A program made the position numbers and the translations under genes. A DNA stretch of 19,857 bases from LMUY01 sp964242925 (lineage in GTDB: Bacteria; Pseudomonadota; Alphaproteobacteria; Acetobacterales; Acetobacteraceae). The stretch covers positions 1 to 19,857 of the forward strand of contig CAXTBW010000082.1 of assembly GCA_964242925.1 (NCBI GenBank), in the 5' to 3' direction. Numbering within the stretch: position 1 is the first letter of the stretch; each line of letters opens with the position of its first letter. Shown here piece after piece: positions 1-7,314 of this stretch. Below the pieces are notes generated by a model. That model saw only the letters and a list, made by a program, of their open reading frames with translations, made no database searches and was not told the origin of the DNA.

Positions 1-339
1 GCGGTCCACAGCGGTGCCGAGCGAGACGGCCGAGACCGCGCCCACGCAGCGCGACCGCCACCTGCAGGCCATCGCCGAGCATGGACGGGTCGCCTGGCAG
101 AGGACCTCCGGCTACACGAAGCAGTCTCGGGTCGAGGCGGCCATGAGCCGGTTCAAGCAGGTGATCGGTGATGGGCTGCGCTCGCGCACGGACCGGTGTC
201 GCGCGACCGAGGTGGACGTCGCCGTCCATGCGTTCAACCGCATGCTGGAGCTGGGACGCCCGATCTCTGTCCGCATTGCCTGAACCACAGCCGGGGCTGG
301 GGCAACTGAGGCCGCGTCCCTAGTCCGTGCAACATGGCT
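1..339 (+). mobile_element. 3' end of an IS5-family (IS903-type) insertion sequence with transposase C-terminus
   Basis: The open frame entering from the left edge and stopping at 281-283 encodes the C-terminal ~93 residues of a DDE transposase. It contains the block SRFKQVIGDGLRSRTD, then ATEVDVAVHAFNRML and the ending SVRIA, which is the usual C-terminus of IS903-subgroup IS5 transposases. About 55 bp after the stop the motif GTCCGTGCAACATGGCT occurs; read on the minus strand it is AGCCATGTTGCACGGAC, an IS5-like terminal repeat. It coincides with the point where the neighbouring ABC permease frame loses homology, so the element end is placed at 338-340. The N-terminal part lies outside the window, so whether this copy is intact is unknown. 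A diverged homologous 3' end is found at 14197-14425. Confidence 0.82.
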
Positions 340-640
340 GCGCGAGCGCCAACAGCGTGCCGAGGACGAAGCCGCCCACCGTGCCAAGGGCGGTCAGCAA
401 AAGCGTCCGCCCGAATCCGACGAGAACGGGCGTGGCAAAGAACCACTGCGCGAACACGCCCCAACCCCAGCGCGGATTGGTGAACGTTGAGTAGGCGATC
501 AGCGCGAGCAGGACCCCGGCACAGACGCTGCCGGCCCCGCGCAAAGGGCGCCGTGCCGGAACGACCCGGCGGATGCGAGGCACCAGCAAGGACGGCGCCG
601 GGCCAAGCGGCGGCGCCGCCTCAAGTTGCGTTGCCGACAT
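320..640 (-). pseudogene. Polar amino-acid ABC transporter permease, N-terminal part, truncated by IS5 element
   Basis: The first ~100 residues match the N-terminus of HisM/TcyL-type permeases of polar amino-acid importers: a cytoplasmic leader, one hydrophobic segment (about residues 39-50), the NPRWGWGVFAQWFF stretch, and the start of the transmembrane domain at GFGRTLLLTALGTVGGF...LGTLLALA. Right after LALA the frame runs into the IS5 terminal repeat and stops within six codons (QPCCTD). Family members are about 220-320 aa, so two thirds are missing, presumably on the other side of the IS. The start ATG overlaps the stop of the upstream GNAT gene (TGATG), so it was the last visible gene of the LLM-M20-GNAT operon. 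By analogy with B. subtilis tcy and yxe permeases it would import cystine or S-modified cysteines; this is inference. Confidence 0.8.
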
Positions 641-1152
641 CAGCCGGTTTTCCGCAATGGGACCGACGCGACCGGGAGTTCTTTTTCGAACGGCAGCGTG
701 AACCGCGCGGCCAGGTCCTCGTCCTCGCGGAACAGCGCCCGGTAGCCCGAGGTGAGATAGAGGTTCTTGGCCTCCGGCTGGCGGAAACCCGTGGTCAGGA
801 ACAGCCGTCGGTAGCCCTGTCGCACCGCCTGCGCCTCAAGCTCCCCCAGTACAAGGCGCGCGATGCCTTGTTGGCGCAGGCTTGGCTCGGTCCAGACCCG
901 CTTGAGCTCGGCGGTTGTTTCGTCGCAGCGCATGAACGCGCCGCCGGCGATCACCCGGTCGTCGCGCAGCAGGAGCAGGAAACTGCCGTCGGGCGGCGCG
1001 AAGCGGGAAGGCGGATAGCGGTTCAGTTCGACAGCCGCCGAGTCGCGCCCGGGGATGTCGCCGTAGCGGCTGTCGTATTCGCGGATCAGATCCTCGACCA
1101 GCGGCCTGGCGAGCGGGTCGGTGGGTGTCGTGTAGAGAAATCGGTCTGGCAT
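640..1152 (-). CDS. GNAT-family N-acetyltransferase (170 aa)
   Basis: This is a GNAT acetyltransferase, transferring an acetyl group from acetyl-CoA to an amine. The acetyl-CoA binding motif is visible as VWTEPSLRQQGIARLVLGELE (RQQGIA is the Q/RxxGxG/A loop), followed by LFLTTGFRQPEAKNLYLTSGY, the usual beta5-alpha4 region. The start at 1152 is preferred because GGAG lies 8 nt upstream (minus strand of 1161-1164). A start at 1179 adds nine residues and has no good ribosome-binding site. It follows the M20 amidohydrolase and its stop overlaps the permease start (TGATG). In B. subtilis the related operons carry a GNAT (YtmI/SnaA, YxeL/SnaB) that N-acetylates S-modified cysteines; that substrate is the best inference here. 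A paralogue with the same TTGFRQPEA motif lies at 7311-7940. Confidence 0.85.
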   Translation of the reverse strand: MPDRFLYTTPTDPLARPLVEDLIREYDSRYGDIPGRDSAAVELNRYPPSRFAPPDGSFLLLLRDDRVIAGGAFMRCDETTAELKRVWTEPSLRQQGIARLVLGELEAQAVRQGYRRLFLTTGFRQPEAKNLYLTSGYRALFREDEDLAARFTLPFEKELPVASVPLRKTG

Positions 1153-1166
1153 GGCCGTCACTCCGC

Positions 1167-1200
1167 GGCGGGAGAGCATCAGGGGCGGGAGAGCATCAGG
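1167..1200. repeat. Perfect 17-bp tandem duplication at the amidohydrolase/GNAT junction
   Basis: GGCGGGAGAGCATCAGG occurs twice head to tail (1167-1183 and 1184-1200). On the minus strand each copy carries TGATG. The upstream copy supplies the stop of the amidohydrolase and a five-codon open frame (MLSRP, then stop). The downstream copy supplies the 1179 ATG of the long GNAT frame. Confidence 0.9.
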
Positions 1201-2392
1201 ACAGAAAGGTCTCCGCCAGCCGGACCCAGTAGGTGGCGGCGGGACGGATCAGCGCGTCGTTGAAGTCGTAGGAGGCGCTGTGCAGCGAGGGGCCATCGCC
1301 GCTGCCAAGGAAGAGGAAGCATCCAGGCCGGGCTTGCAGGTAGAAGGCGAAATCCTCGCTCGCGGTGCGCGGGCGCAGGTCCGGCAGCAGGCTGTCGTCG
1401 CCGAAGGCGGTGGCGGCGACGGAACGCGCGATTTCGGTCTCCGCCGGGGCGTTCTGCACGGCGGGGTAGCCCCGGTTATACTGCAGGTCGAGCCGGGCGC
1501 CGAAGCTTTCCGCCTGGGCGTGCAGGAGCTTGGGGATGCGCGCCTCCAGCAAATCGCGCACCGACGTGCCGAAGCAGCGCACCGTCGCGCGCAGATCGAC
1601 GGTCTCGGGGATGATGTTGGACGCCGATCCGCCGTGGATCGAGCCGACGGTGACCACGGCGGCGTCCAGCGGATCGACGTTGCGGGAGACGACGGTCTGC
1701 AACGCCGTGATAAGGTGCGCCGCGGCGACCACCGGATCGACCGTCTCGTGGGGCGCCGCGCCATGGCCGCCGCGGCCGTGGATCGTGACGAGCAACTGAT
1801 CGACCGCGGCCATCGCCGGGCCTTCGACGAAGCCGAACCGGCCCTCCGGCAAACCCGGCCAATTGTGCAGGCCGAAGATCGCATCGCAGGGAAACCGCTC
1901 GAACAGCCCGGCCGCGAGCAGGCGCTCGGCGCCGCCACCGGTTTCTTCCGCTGGCTGGAAGATGACGTGCAGCGTGCCATCGAACTGACCGGCCTCGGCC
2001 AGGGTACGCGCGGCCGCCAGCAGGATGGTGGTGTGCCCGTCATGGCCGCAGGCGTGCATGACCCCGGCGTTTTCGCTTGCGTAGTCGCGCCCGGTGGCTT
2101 CGCGGACCGGCAACGCGTCCATGTCGGCACGCAAGCCGAGGCTGCGGGACGAGCTGCCACGCCGCAAGCTCCCGACAACACCCGTGCCGGCCAGGCCGGT
2201 GGTGACCTGGTAGCCCCATGAAGCAAGGTGCTCGGCGACCACACCGGCGGTGCGCCGCTCCTGGAACGCCAACTCCGGGTGCTGATGCAGGTCGCGCCGC
2301 AGGTCGATGAAGCGGCCGATTGCCAAGTCGATATGGGCGGCGACTTGCTGCGCCCGCGCCTCCGGCGGAGCGGGATGGATGATGGCGTTCAT
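1196..2392 (-). CDS. M20-family metallo-amidohydrolase / N-acyl-amino-acid deacylase (398 aa)
   Basis: This is an M20D peptidase-family aminoacylase, the group of hippurate hydrolase and of B. subtilis YxeP/YtnL. Visible motifs are LRRDLHQHPELAFQE (residues 31-45), RADMDALP (88-95), the metal-binding HACGHDGH (113-120, Cys115), the PAEE catalytic/metal glutamates (147-150), GLHNWP (His176), and a C-terminal region around SLHSASYDFND that supplies the last metal-ligand histidine of the family. Length is normal. It would hydrolyse an N-acyl (likely N-acetyl) amino acid in the cytoplasm using one or two divalent metal ions. It overlaps the upstream LLM gene by 4 bp (ATGA), so the two are translationally coupled. 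Context suggests deacetylation of an N-acetyl-cysteine derivative after the monooxygenase step. Substrate is inferred; the family assignment is firm. Confidence 0.93.
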   Translation of the reverse strand: MNAIIHPAPPEARAQQVAAHIDLAIGRFIDLRRDLHQHPELAFQERRTAGVVAEHLASWGYQVTTGLAGTGVVGSLRRGSSSRSLGLRADMDALPVREATGRDYASENAGVMHACGHDGHTTILLAAARTLAEAGQFDGTLHVIFQPAEETGGGAERLLAAGLFERFPCDAIFGLHNWPGLPEGRFGFVEGPAMAAVDQLLVTIHGRGGHGAAPHETVDPVVAAAHLITALQTVVSRNVDPLDAAVVTVGSIHGGSASNIIPETVDLRATVRCFGTSVRDLLEARIPKLLHAQAESFGARLDLQYNRGYPAVQNAPAETEIARSVAATAFGDDSLLPDLRPRTASEDFAFYLQARPGCFLFLGSGDGPSLHSASYDFNDALIRPAATYWVRLAETFLS

Positions 2393-3720
2393 TCCGCGGC
2401 GAGGGACTGGTTGACCGTGTAGCGACTGGTCTTAAAGGGTAGGCCGAGGTGGTCGCGCAACGTGCGCCCCGCCAGAACGCGGTCGTAGCGCCCGCGCGCT
2501 TCCAGCTCCGGGACCACGAGGGTGAGGAAATCGTCGAGCCCCTCCGCGGTCACCGGAAATCCGAGGATGAAGCCGTCGGCAGCACCGTCATCGACCCAGC
2601 GGATGATCTCGTCGGCGACCGTCTTGGCAGTGCCGATGAACTGCGGCTTCGGCGTGACGGCGTCGAGGGCTGCCTGGCGCAAGGTCAGGCCTTGCTCGCG
2701 CGCTTGCTGCTTGATCCGGTCGGTCGTGGAGCGGAAGCTGTTTGCGCCGATATCGCCGAGATCGGGGAACTGCGCGTCCAACTCGTACCGGCTGAAATCG
2801 TGGTGGTCGAAGAAGCGGCCAAGATAGGCAAGAGCCTCGTCGATGTTGACGAGCCGGCGGATGCGATCGAACTTCGCCTCCGCTGCTTCCTGCGTCGCGC
2901 CCACGATCGGGCCGATGCCCGGGAAGATTTTTACCTCGTCCGCGCCTCGCCCATGCCCGACCGCGCTAGCCCGCACGCGCGCCCGGAAGCTGGCGGTCGT
3001 CTCCTGCGACGGCGAATTGGCAAACACGGCGTCGGCATATTTGCCGGCCAAGTCGATCCCAGGCTCGGACGAACCGGCTTGGAAGATCACCGGTTGACCC
3101 TGGGGCGACCGCTGGATGTTCAACGGCCCTTCGACTTCGAAGAACTGTCCCTTGTGCGCAAGCCGATGCAGCTTCTGCGGATCGAAGAACGCGCCACGCT
3201 CGCGGTCACGCACGAAGGCGCCTTCTTCCCAGGAGTCCCAGAGTCCCTGCGCGACCGCCAGATACTCGTCGGCAATGCGGTAGCGCTTGGCATGCTCCGG
3301 ATGCGGCCGGCTATAGTTTCGGCCGGACCCTTCGAGCGGCGAAGTCACGACATTCCAGCCGGCGCGGCCACCGCTGATGAGGTCGAGCGAGGCAAACTGG
3401 CGGGCGATTGTAAACGGGTCGCTGTAAGAGGTGGACACCGTGCCGGCCAGACCGATCTTCGATGTCACCGTCGCCAACGCCGACAAGATCGTCAGCGGTT
3501 CAAAACGATTGAGGAAGTGCGGAATCGACTTCTCGTTGATGTAGAGGCCGTCGGCCACGAAGGCGAACGCGAAACCCGCTGCTTCCGCCTTGCGTGCCGT
3601 ATCGATGTAGAATTGCAGGTTGACGCTCGCATCAGCAGGTCCGGCCGGGTGCTTCCACGAGTTCATGTGGCCACCCGCACCGTGCAGCATGATCCCGAAG
3701 GGAATGCGTTGACTGCCCAT
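2389..3720 (-). CDS. LLM-class flavin-dependent monooxygenase, NtaA/SnaA/DszA type (443 aa)
   Basis: This is a bacterial-luciferase-like TIM-barrel enzyme that uses reduced FMN and O2, supplied by a separate flavin reductase. Length and motifs fit the NtaA/SnaA/DszA(SoxA) family: AFVADGLY (54-61), RFEPLTILSALATVTSKIGL (72-91), TVSTSYSDPFTIARQFASLD (94-113), then ISGGRAGWNVVTS (115-127). The pattern KLHRLAHKGQFFEVEGPLN is followed by QPVIFQAGSS, the phosphate-binding part of the FMN site in this family. AGGAG lies 7 nt before the ATG. It heads the left operon and is coupled to the M20 amidohydrolase, suggesting oxidative C-S or C-N cleavage of an N-acyl substrate. The exact substrate cannot be told from sequence. 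Two more NtaA-type paralogues lie at 5014 and 9023. Confidence 0.92.
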   Translation of the reverse strand: MGSQRIPFGIMLHGAGGHMNSWKHPAGPADASVNLQFYIDTARKAEAAGFAFAFVADGLYINEKSIPHFLNRFEPLTILSALATVTSKIGLAGTVSTSYSDPFTIARQFASLDLISGGRAGWNVVTSPLEGSGRNYSRPHPEHAKRYRIADEYLAVAQGLWDSWEEGAFVRDRERGAFFDPQKLHRLAHKGQFFEVEGPLNIQRSPQGQPVIFQAGSSEPGIDLAGKYADAVFANSPSQETTASFRARVRASAVGHGRGADEVKIFPGIGPIVGATQEAAEAKFDRIRRLVNIDEALAYLGRFFDHHDFSRYELDAQFPDLGDIGANSFRSTTDRIKQQAREQGLTLRQAALDAVTPKPQFIGTAKTVADEIIRWVDDGAADGFILGFPVTAEGLDDFLTLVVPELEARGRYDRVLAGRTLRDHLGLPFKTSRYTVNQSLAAE

Positions 3721-4020
3721 TCTGCTCTCCTGCCGCTCGGCGGCGCATCAGCGAAGCCGTTCCCCCTAAAGTAGGCGATAGCCTCCGCATGGTCTACGGG
3801 CGATACATCTCAAAATTATCAACGGTCCAAGCACCGCATTCTTCAAACAGCGACCGATATAGAATGGCTTGTCGTCAGCGCATGCTCTGGAATCGACATC
3901 GTCTTCCTATTGACATGCCGAATTATCGGATCACTCTTACGCACCCTATGCACGTGAAGGCATTCGACCAGAGGTCGCAGCTCGGCTGCGCCCACACCGA
4001 TCGGTTGAACAGGAGCAGGA
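3721..4020. other. Divergent intergenic region between LLM monooxygenase and cysteine synthase-like gene
   Basis: These 300 bp separate two divergent transcription units and must hold both promoters. The stretch is clearly more AT-rich than the surrounding genes (for example TCAAAATTATCAACGG at 3811-3826). I see no coding frame that resembles a known protein and no convincing regulator operator. In this setting a sulfur regulator such as a CysB/Cbl-type LysR protein would be expected, but no site could be verified by eye. Confidence 0.5.
3910..3940 (+). promoter_or_regulatory. Possible promoter of the cysteine synthase-like gene
   Basis: An exact TTGACA (3910-3915) lies about 105 bp before the start at 4021, but a matching -10 box at 16-18 bp spacing is poor; the nearest T-rich hexamer is TCTTAC at 3935-3940. 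The call rests on the -35 element alone. Confidence 0.2.
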
Positions 4021-4992
4021 ATGGCGGGCAAGATATACCAGGAACTGTCGGAACTGATCGGCAATACTCCCCTGTTGGAGCTGCACCGGATCAAGGCCAA
4101 GCGGCAGGTCGGAGCTCGCCTGCTCGCCAAGATCGAATACCTGAGTCCCGCCGGCAGCATCAAGGATCGGGCAGCTTGGGGCATCATCCGGGACGCGGAA
4201 AAAAGCGGCCGGTTGAAGCCCGGTGACCTGCTGGTGGACGTGACCAGCGGCAACACCGGGATCGGGTTCGCCGCCGTCGCCGCGTCGCGCGGCTACCGGA
4301 CTAAATTCTATCTGCGCAACGTCATCAGCAAGGAGAAGCTGGCCATCCTCGCGCATTACGGCGCCGAGGTCGTGCTGATTGACAGCAGCGAGTTCATCGG
4401 ACCCGGCGCCATCGACGCCATTTTGGACCGGATACAACGAGAGAACCCTGACGCCTTCTTCACTGACCAGCGTGGCAACCCAGCCAATCCAAGCGTTCAC
4501 GAGGCAACCACCGGCCCAGAAATCTGGCGGGACACCGACGGTGCGGTCGATGTCCTGGTCGCTGCGGTCGGCACCGGCGGCACGATCTCCGGAACCGGCC
4601 GATACCTCAAGTCGCAGAAGCCGGGCGTGAAGGTGGTCGTGGCCGAGCCGACACCGGATGCGCTTCCATCCGCGGAATTTCCGTATGCGGAGAACATCGA
4701 AGGTGTCCACAAAGTGACGGACATCGAACGAGGCGTGCTTCCGGCAAATTTCCACGGGGACGTCGTCGATGAAGTGATCGCGGTGAATGTGGCCGAGGCG
4801 AAGGAGGCTGCTCTTGCGTTGGCCCGGGAAGAAGGCATCCTCGCAGGGACCTCGGGAGGAGCGGTGCTGTTTGCCGCGCTTGCCCTGGCCCGGCGACCTG
4901 ATTACGCGGGCAAGACCATTGTCACCATCATTCCTGATAGCGGCGAGCGGTATCTCTCGCCCCCGACCCTTGCAGGACTGAGCGCGGCCTGA
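4021..4992 (+). CDS. cysK: Cysteine synthase-like PLP enzyme (OASS/CBS superfamily, 323 aa)
   Basis: This is a fold-type II PLP enzyme of the O-acetylserine sulfhydrylase/cystathionine beta-synthase family. It shows LIGNTPLLEL (12-21), the PLP lysine in SIKDRA (Lys48), the substrate loop TSGNTG (75-80), the PLP phosphate loop GTGGTISGTG (184-193), and IPDSGERYLS near the C-terminus. Length is normal for CysK. The segment after VVVAEP (206-211) is unusual: the common SGG.PG.HKIQGIG stretch is replaced by a region reading PSAEFPYAENIEGVHKV, so the acceptor site or the CysE-binding property may differ from classical CysK. AGGAG precedes the start. It is divergent from the LLM at 3720 and tail-to-tail with the LLM at 5014. 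It may assimilate released sulfur into cysteine, or make a beta-substituted alanine; the first is the simpler reading. Confidence 0.85.
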   Translation: MAGKIYQELSELIGNTPLLELHRIKAKRQVGARLLAKIEYLSPAGSIKDRAAWGIIRDAEKSGRLKPGDLLVDVTSGNTGIGFAAVAASRGYRTKFYLRNVISKEKLAILAHYGAEVVLIDSSEFIGPGAIDAILDRIQRENPDAFFTDQRGNPANPSVHEATTGPEIWRDTDGAVDVLVAAVGTGGTISGTGRYLKSQKPGVKVVVAEPTPDALPSAEFPYAENIEGVHKVTDIERGVLPANFHGDVVDEVIAVNVAEAKEAALALAREEGILAGTSGGAVLFAALALARRPDYAGKTIVTIIPDSGERYLSPPTLAGLSAA

Positions 4993-5013
4993 ACAACGAA
5001 GTTTCGCAGCGCT

Positions 5014-6276
5014 TCAAGCCAAGCCCAAATGGCCTCGCAACGTGGTTTCCTCATAGTCTCGGCGGAAGACGCCGCGATCCTGGAGAACCGGGACGACCTT
5101 CTGAACGAACTCGTCGAAACCGCCGGGGGTCAAATGGGGCGCGAAGACGAAACCATCGGCGGCGTCCGCCTGGACGTAGTCCTCGATCTCGCAAGCGACC
5201 GACTCTGGGGTGCCGACGAATTGCTTGCGCCCAGTCACCTTGATGACGAGCTGCCGGATCGACAGTCCCCCGCGCCCGGCGATCTCCCGCCATTCCGTCG
5301 CGGTTTGCAGTCGATCATCGAATCGCCGTGCGCGCCCGAGCGACAGCGCATCGACCGTGACGTCTGGATCGATGTCAGGCAGCGGTCCGTCAGGGTCGTA
5401 GGCGGAGAGATCGCGGTTCCACACCTGCTCGATGAAGTTGATCGCGGTTTTCGGGCTGACTTGCTTGAGCCGGATCTCGGCCGCGTTGGCTTGCGCCTCT
5501 TCCTGCGTGTCGCCGAGTGCGAATGCGGCGCCGGGCAGGATCTTCAGGTCCTCCGGCCGGCGCCCGTATTTCGTCAGGCGGCCTTTAACGTCGGCGAAGA
5601 AGGCCCGCCCGGCTTCGAGTTCGCTGTAACGCGAATAGACAACATCGGCGTGGCTCGCGGCCAGTTCTCGCCCGCTATTTGACTCACCGGCCTGCACGAG
5701 GACTGGCGCGCCTTGCGGTAGGGGGGACAGGCTGGTCTGCCCGGCAATATCCAGGTGCTTGGACCGCACGGCGAACTCGCCGCCGTGCCAGATTTGACAG
5801 GCCGCATCGACGAATTCTCGTGCCCGCTCGTAGCGTTCCCCGTGCGGCAAGTGATCGCCGCGGCGGAAGTTGGCGCCGGTGAAGGCGCCAGGCGAGGTGA
5901 CGAAGTTCCAGCCGGCTCGACCGCCCGACAGGATGTCCAGCGTCGCGAGTTGACGCGCCAACGGATAGGGCTCGTTGAAGGTGGTCGTCAGCGTGCCGAC
6001 GAGCCCGACATGGGTGGTGATCGAGGCGAGCGCGCTCAGGATCGCGAGCGTGTTGGGCCGGCCAACCACGTCGAGTTCATGGAAGCGGCCCTTCTGCTCG
6101 CGCACCCGCAGGCCCTCGGCGAGGAAGATGAAGTCGAACTTGCCACGCTCCACGGTCTCGGCGAAGTGCCGAAAAGACGAGAACGCGACTTGGCTTCCGG
6201 CCGCGGGATCGCTCCAGACGGTGAAGTTGTTGACCCCCGGAAACTGCGCGCCGAGGATGACTTGCTTCTTGGGCAT
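5014..6276 (-). CDS. LLM-class flavin-dependent monooxygenase, NtaA/SnaA/DszA type (420 aa)
   Basis: A second NtaA-type FMNH2-dependent monooxygenase. Visible blocks are FIFLAEGLRVRE (49-60), NTLAILSALASITTHVGL (75-92), TTTFNEPYPLARQLATLD (97-114), ILSGGRAGWNFVTS (115-128), and APVLVQAGES, the FMN phosphate region. It keeps the family fold but differs from the 2389 gene in the substrate-lining segments, for example FRRGDHLPHGERYERAREFV in place of YSRPHPEHAKRYRIADEYL. AGGAG lies 7-8 nt before the ATG. It is the last gene of the right operon, 18 bp after the short LLM, and ends 21 bp from the stop of the convergent cysteine synthase-like gene. I see no strong terminator hairpin in that gap. 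Substrate unknown; an alkyl-sulfur compound is inferred from context. Confidence 0.9.
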   Translation of the reverse strand: MPKKQVILGAQFPGVNNFTVWSDPAAGSQVAFSSFRHFAETVERGKFDFIFLAEGLRVREQKGRFHELDVVGRPNTLAILSALASITTHVGLVGTLTTTFNEPYPLARQLATLDILSGGRAGWNFVTSPGAFTGANFRRGDHLPHGERYERAREFVDAACQIWHGGEFAVRSKHLDIAGQTSLSPLPQGAPVLVQAGESNSGRELAASHADVVYSRYSELEAGRAFFADVKGRLTKYGRRPEDLKILPGAAFALGDTQEEAQANAAEIRLKQVSPKTAINFIEQVWNRDLSAYDPDGPLPDIDPDVTVDALSLGRARRFDDRLQTATEWREIAGRGGLSIRQLVIKVTGRKQFVGTPESVACEIEDYVQADAADGFVFAPHLTPGGFDEFVQKVVPVLQDRGVFRRDYEETTLRGHLGLA

Positions 6277-6294
6277 CCAACGTCTCCTGGCCGA

Positions 6295-7314
6295 TCAGGC
6301 GGCGACGGCTGTTCGCGCAGCGTGGCGGTTCGGCGCAGGCGGGACGCCAAGGCGTTCGCGCAAGGTGCCCTGCCGCTTTGGCTCGCCGGCCCGGAGCGCC
6401 GGGAGCACGTTCGCCAGCAGCGGCCCGAGGTCATAGTCGGGAGATGCTGGGATGAAACGCAGGCCAGCGAGCCCAAGCCCCCTGCCCCACTCGCGCGCCT
6501 GGGCTGGCAAATCCTCCGGACTGCCGGTCCAGCGAAGGGCCGGCCGGCCCGTTTCGACCTGCCGTGCAAAGGAGAGCAGGACATCGGCAAAAAGCATCGG
6601 ATGGCGGCCCGCGTCGTGCAGGCTTGCGATCAGCGTCGCCACCGCCTCCTCATCCGTCGCGCCGAGGAACACGATGTCGGACCCGGCGCAGGCGACCGGA
6701 TGCTGGCCCTGCTCGAAACTGGCGGCGACGACCGGCTGGCCCTGCGGTGGCCGGGGCGTGATCGAGGGGCCGAGCACGTTGAACCGGGTTCCCTTGAAGT
6801 CGATGTAATGCAGCTTGTCGCCATCGACGAAGCGCTGGCTGACCAGGTCGCGAATGACCGCATCATCCTCCCAACTGTCCCACAGCCGCCTTATGACCTC
6901 GATCGCTTCTTCCTGGTCCTTGGCTAGCGCGTCGGGCTCGGGTTCCGGAAAGCCCGCCAGCGGACCGATCGCGCGCCGGGCGCGCGTGATGCGCTCGCCG
7001 TGCAGGGGCTGCGCGAGCAGTCCGGCGCGGCCTTCGGTCACGTAATCCAGCGTGGCGATCGCGGTCGAGACATGGAACGGCTCGAGGAAGTTCACCGCGG
7101 CACCGGCAACGAGGCCAACCCGGCTGGTGCGCGCGCCCAGCCAATTGGCCAGCAGCAGCGCATCCAAGCCATCGCCTTCGGCGGCGGCGAAGCCGTCCTC
7201 GATGGTCAGGAGTTCCGCAGCCTGGTCGATCCGGCTGACGAGGTCGCCGTCAAAACCGCCGCGGTGCGCGGGAGTCCCCCGGGTTTGCAGACCGACGGCG
7301 GCGTGGAGCGTCAT
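6295..7314 (-). CDS. Short atypical LLM-class (luciferase-like) protein (339 aa)
   Basis: A luciferase-like protein about 80-100 residues shorter than its NtaA-type neighbours. Recognisable parts are LLLANWLGARTSRVGLVAGA (53-72), FLEPFHVSTAIATLDYVTEGRAG (76-98), LWDSWEDDAVIRD, KLHYIDFKGTRFNVLGPS, and PQGQPVVAASFEQG, which parallels the QPVIFQAGSS part of the FMN site. Two things are odd. The usual GGRAGWNxVTS motif is reduced to TEGRAGLLAQP, so the Asn-Val-Thr-Ser turn is missing. The segment after the sugar-phosphate region is also compacted. It starts inside the stop of the GNAT gene (ATGA). It could be a partner subunit to a neighbouring LLM, as in the two-subunit luciferases, or an enzyme of altered specificity. 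Family membership is clear, activity is not. Confidence 0.82.
   Translation of the reverse strand: MTLHAAVGLQTRGTPAHRGGFDGDLVSRIDQAAELLTIEDGFAAAEGDGLDALLLANWLGARTSRVGLVAGAAVNFLEPFHVSTAIATLDYVTEGRAGLLAQPLHGERITRARRAIGPLAGFPEPEPDALAKDQEEAIEVIRRLWDSWEDDAVIRDLVSQRFVDGDKLHYIDFKGTRFNVLGPSITPRPPQGQPVVAASFEQGQHPVACAGSDIVFLGATDEEAVATLIASLHDAGRHPMLFADVLLSFARQVETGRPALRWTGSPEDLPAQAREWGRGLGLAGLRFIPASPDYDLGPLLANVLPALRAGEPKRQGTLRERLGVPPAPNRHAARTAVAA

Noticed and set aside
1151..2221. Long plus-strand open frame (356 codons) opposite the M20 amidohydrolase
   Set aside because: It is Gly/Arg/Asp-rich with no recognisable motif, and it is antisense to a clear M20 gene; high GC makes such shadow frames.
2449..3774. 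441-codon plus-strand frame opposite the LLM at 2389-3720
   Set aside because: It is an antisense shadow of a well-supported LLM gene; composition is Arg/Ala/Val-rich without domain signals.
5755..6927. 390-codon plus-strand frame spanning two LLM genes
   Set aside because: It crosses the boundary of two real minus-strand genes and has no recognisable domain; a GC-driven shadow.
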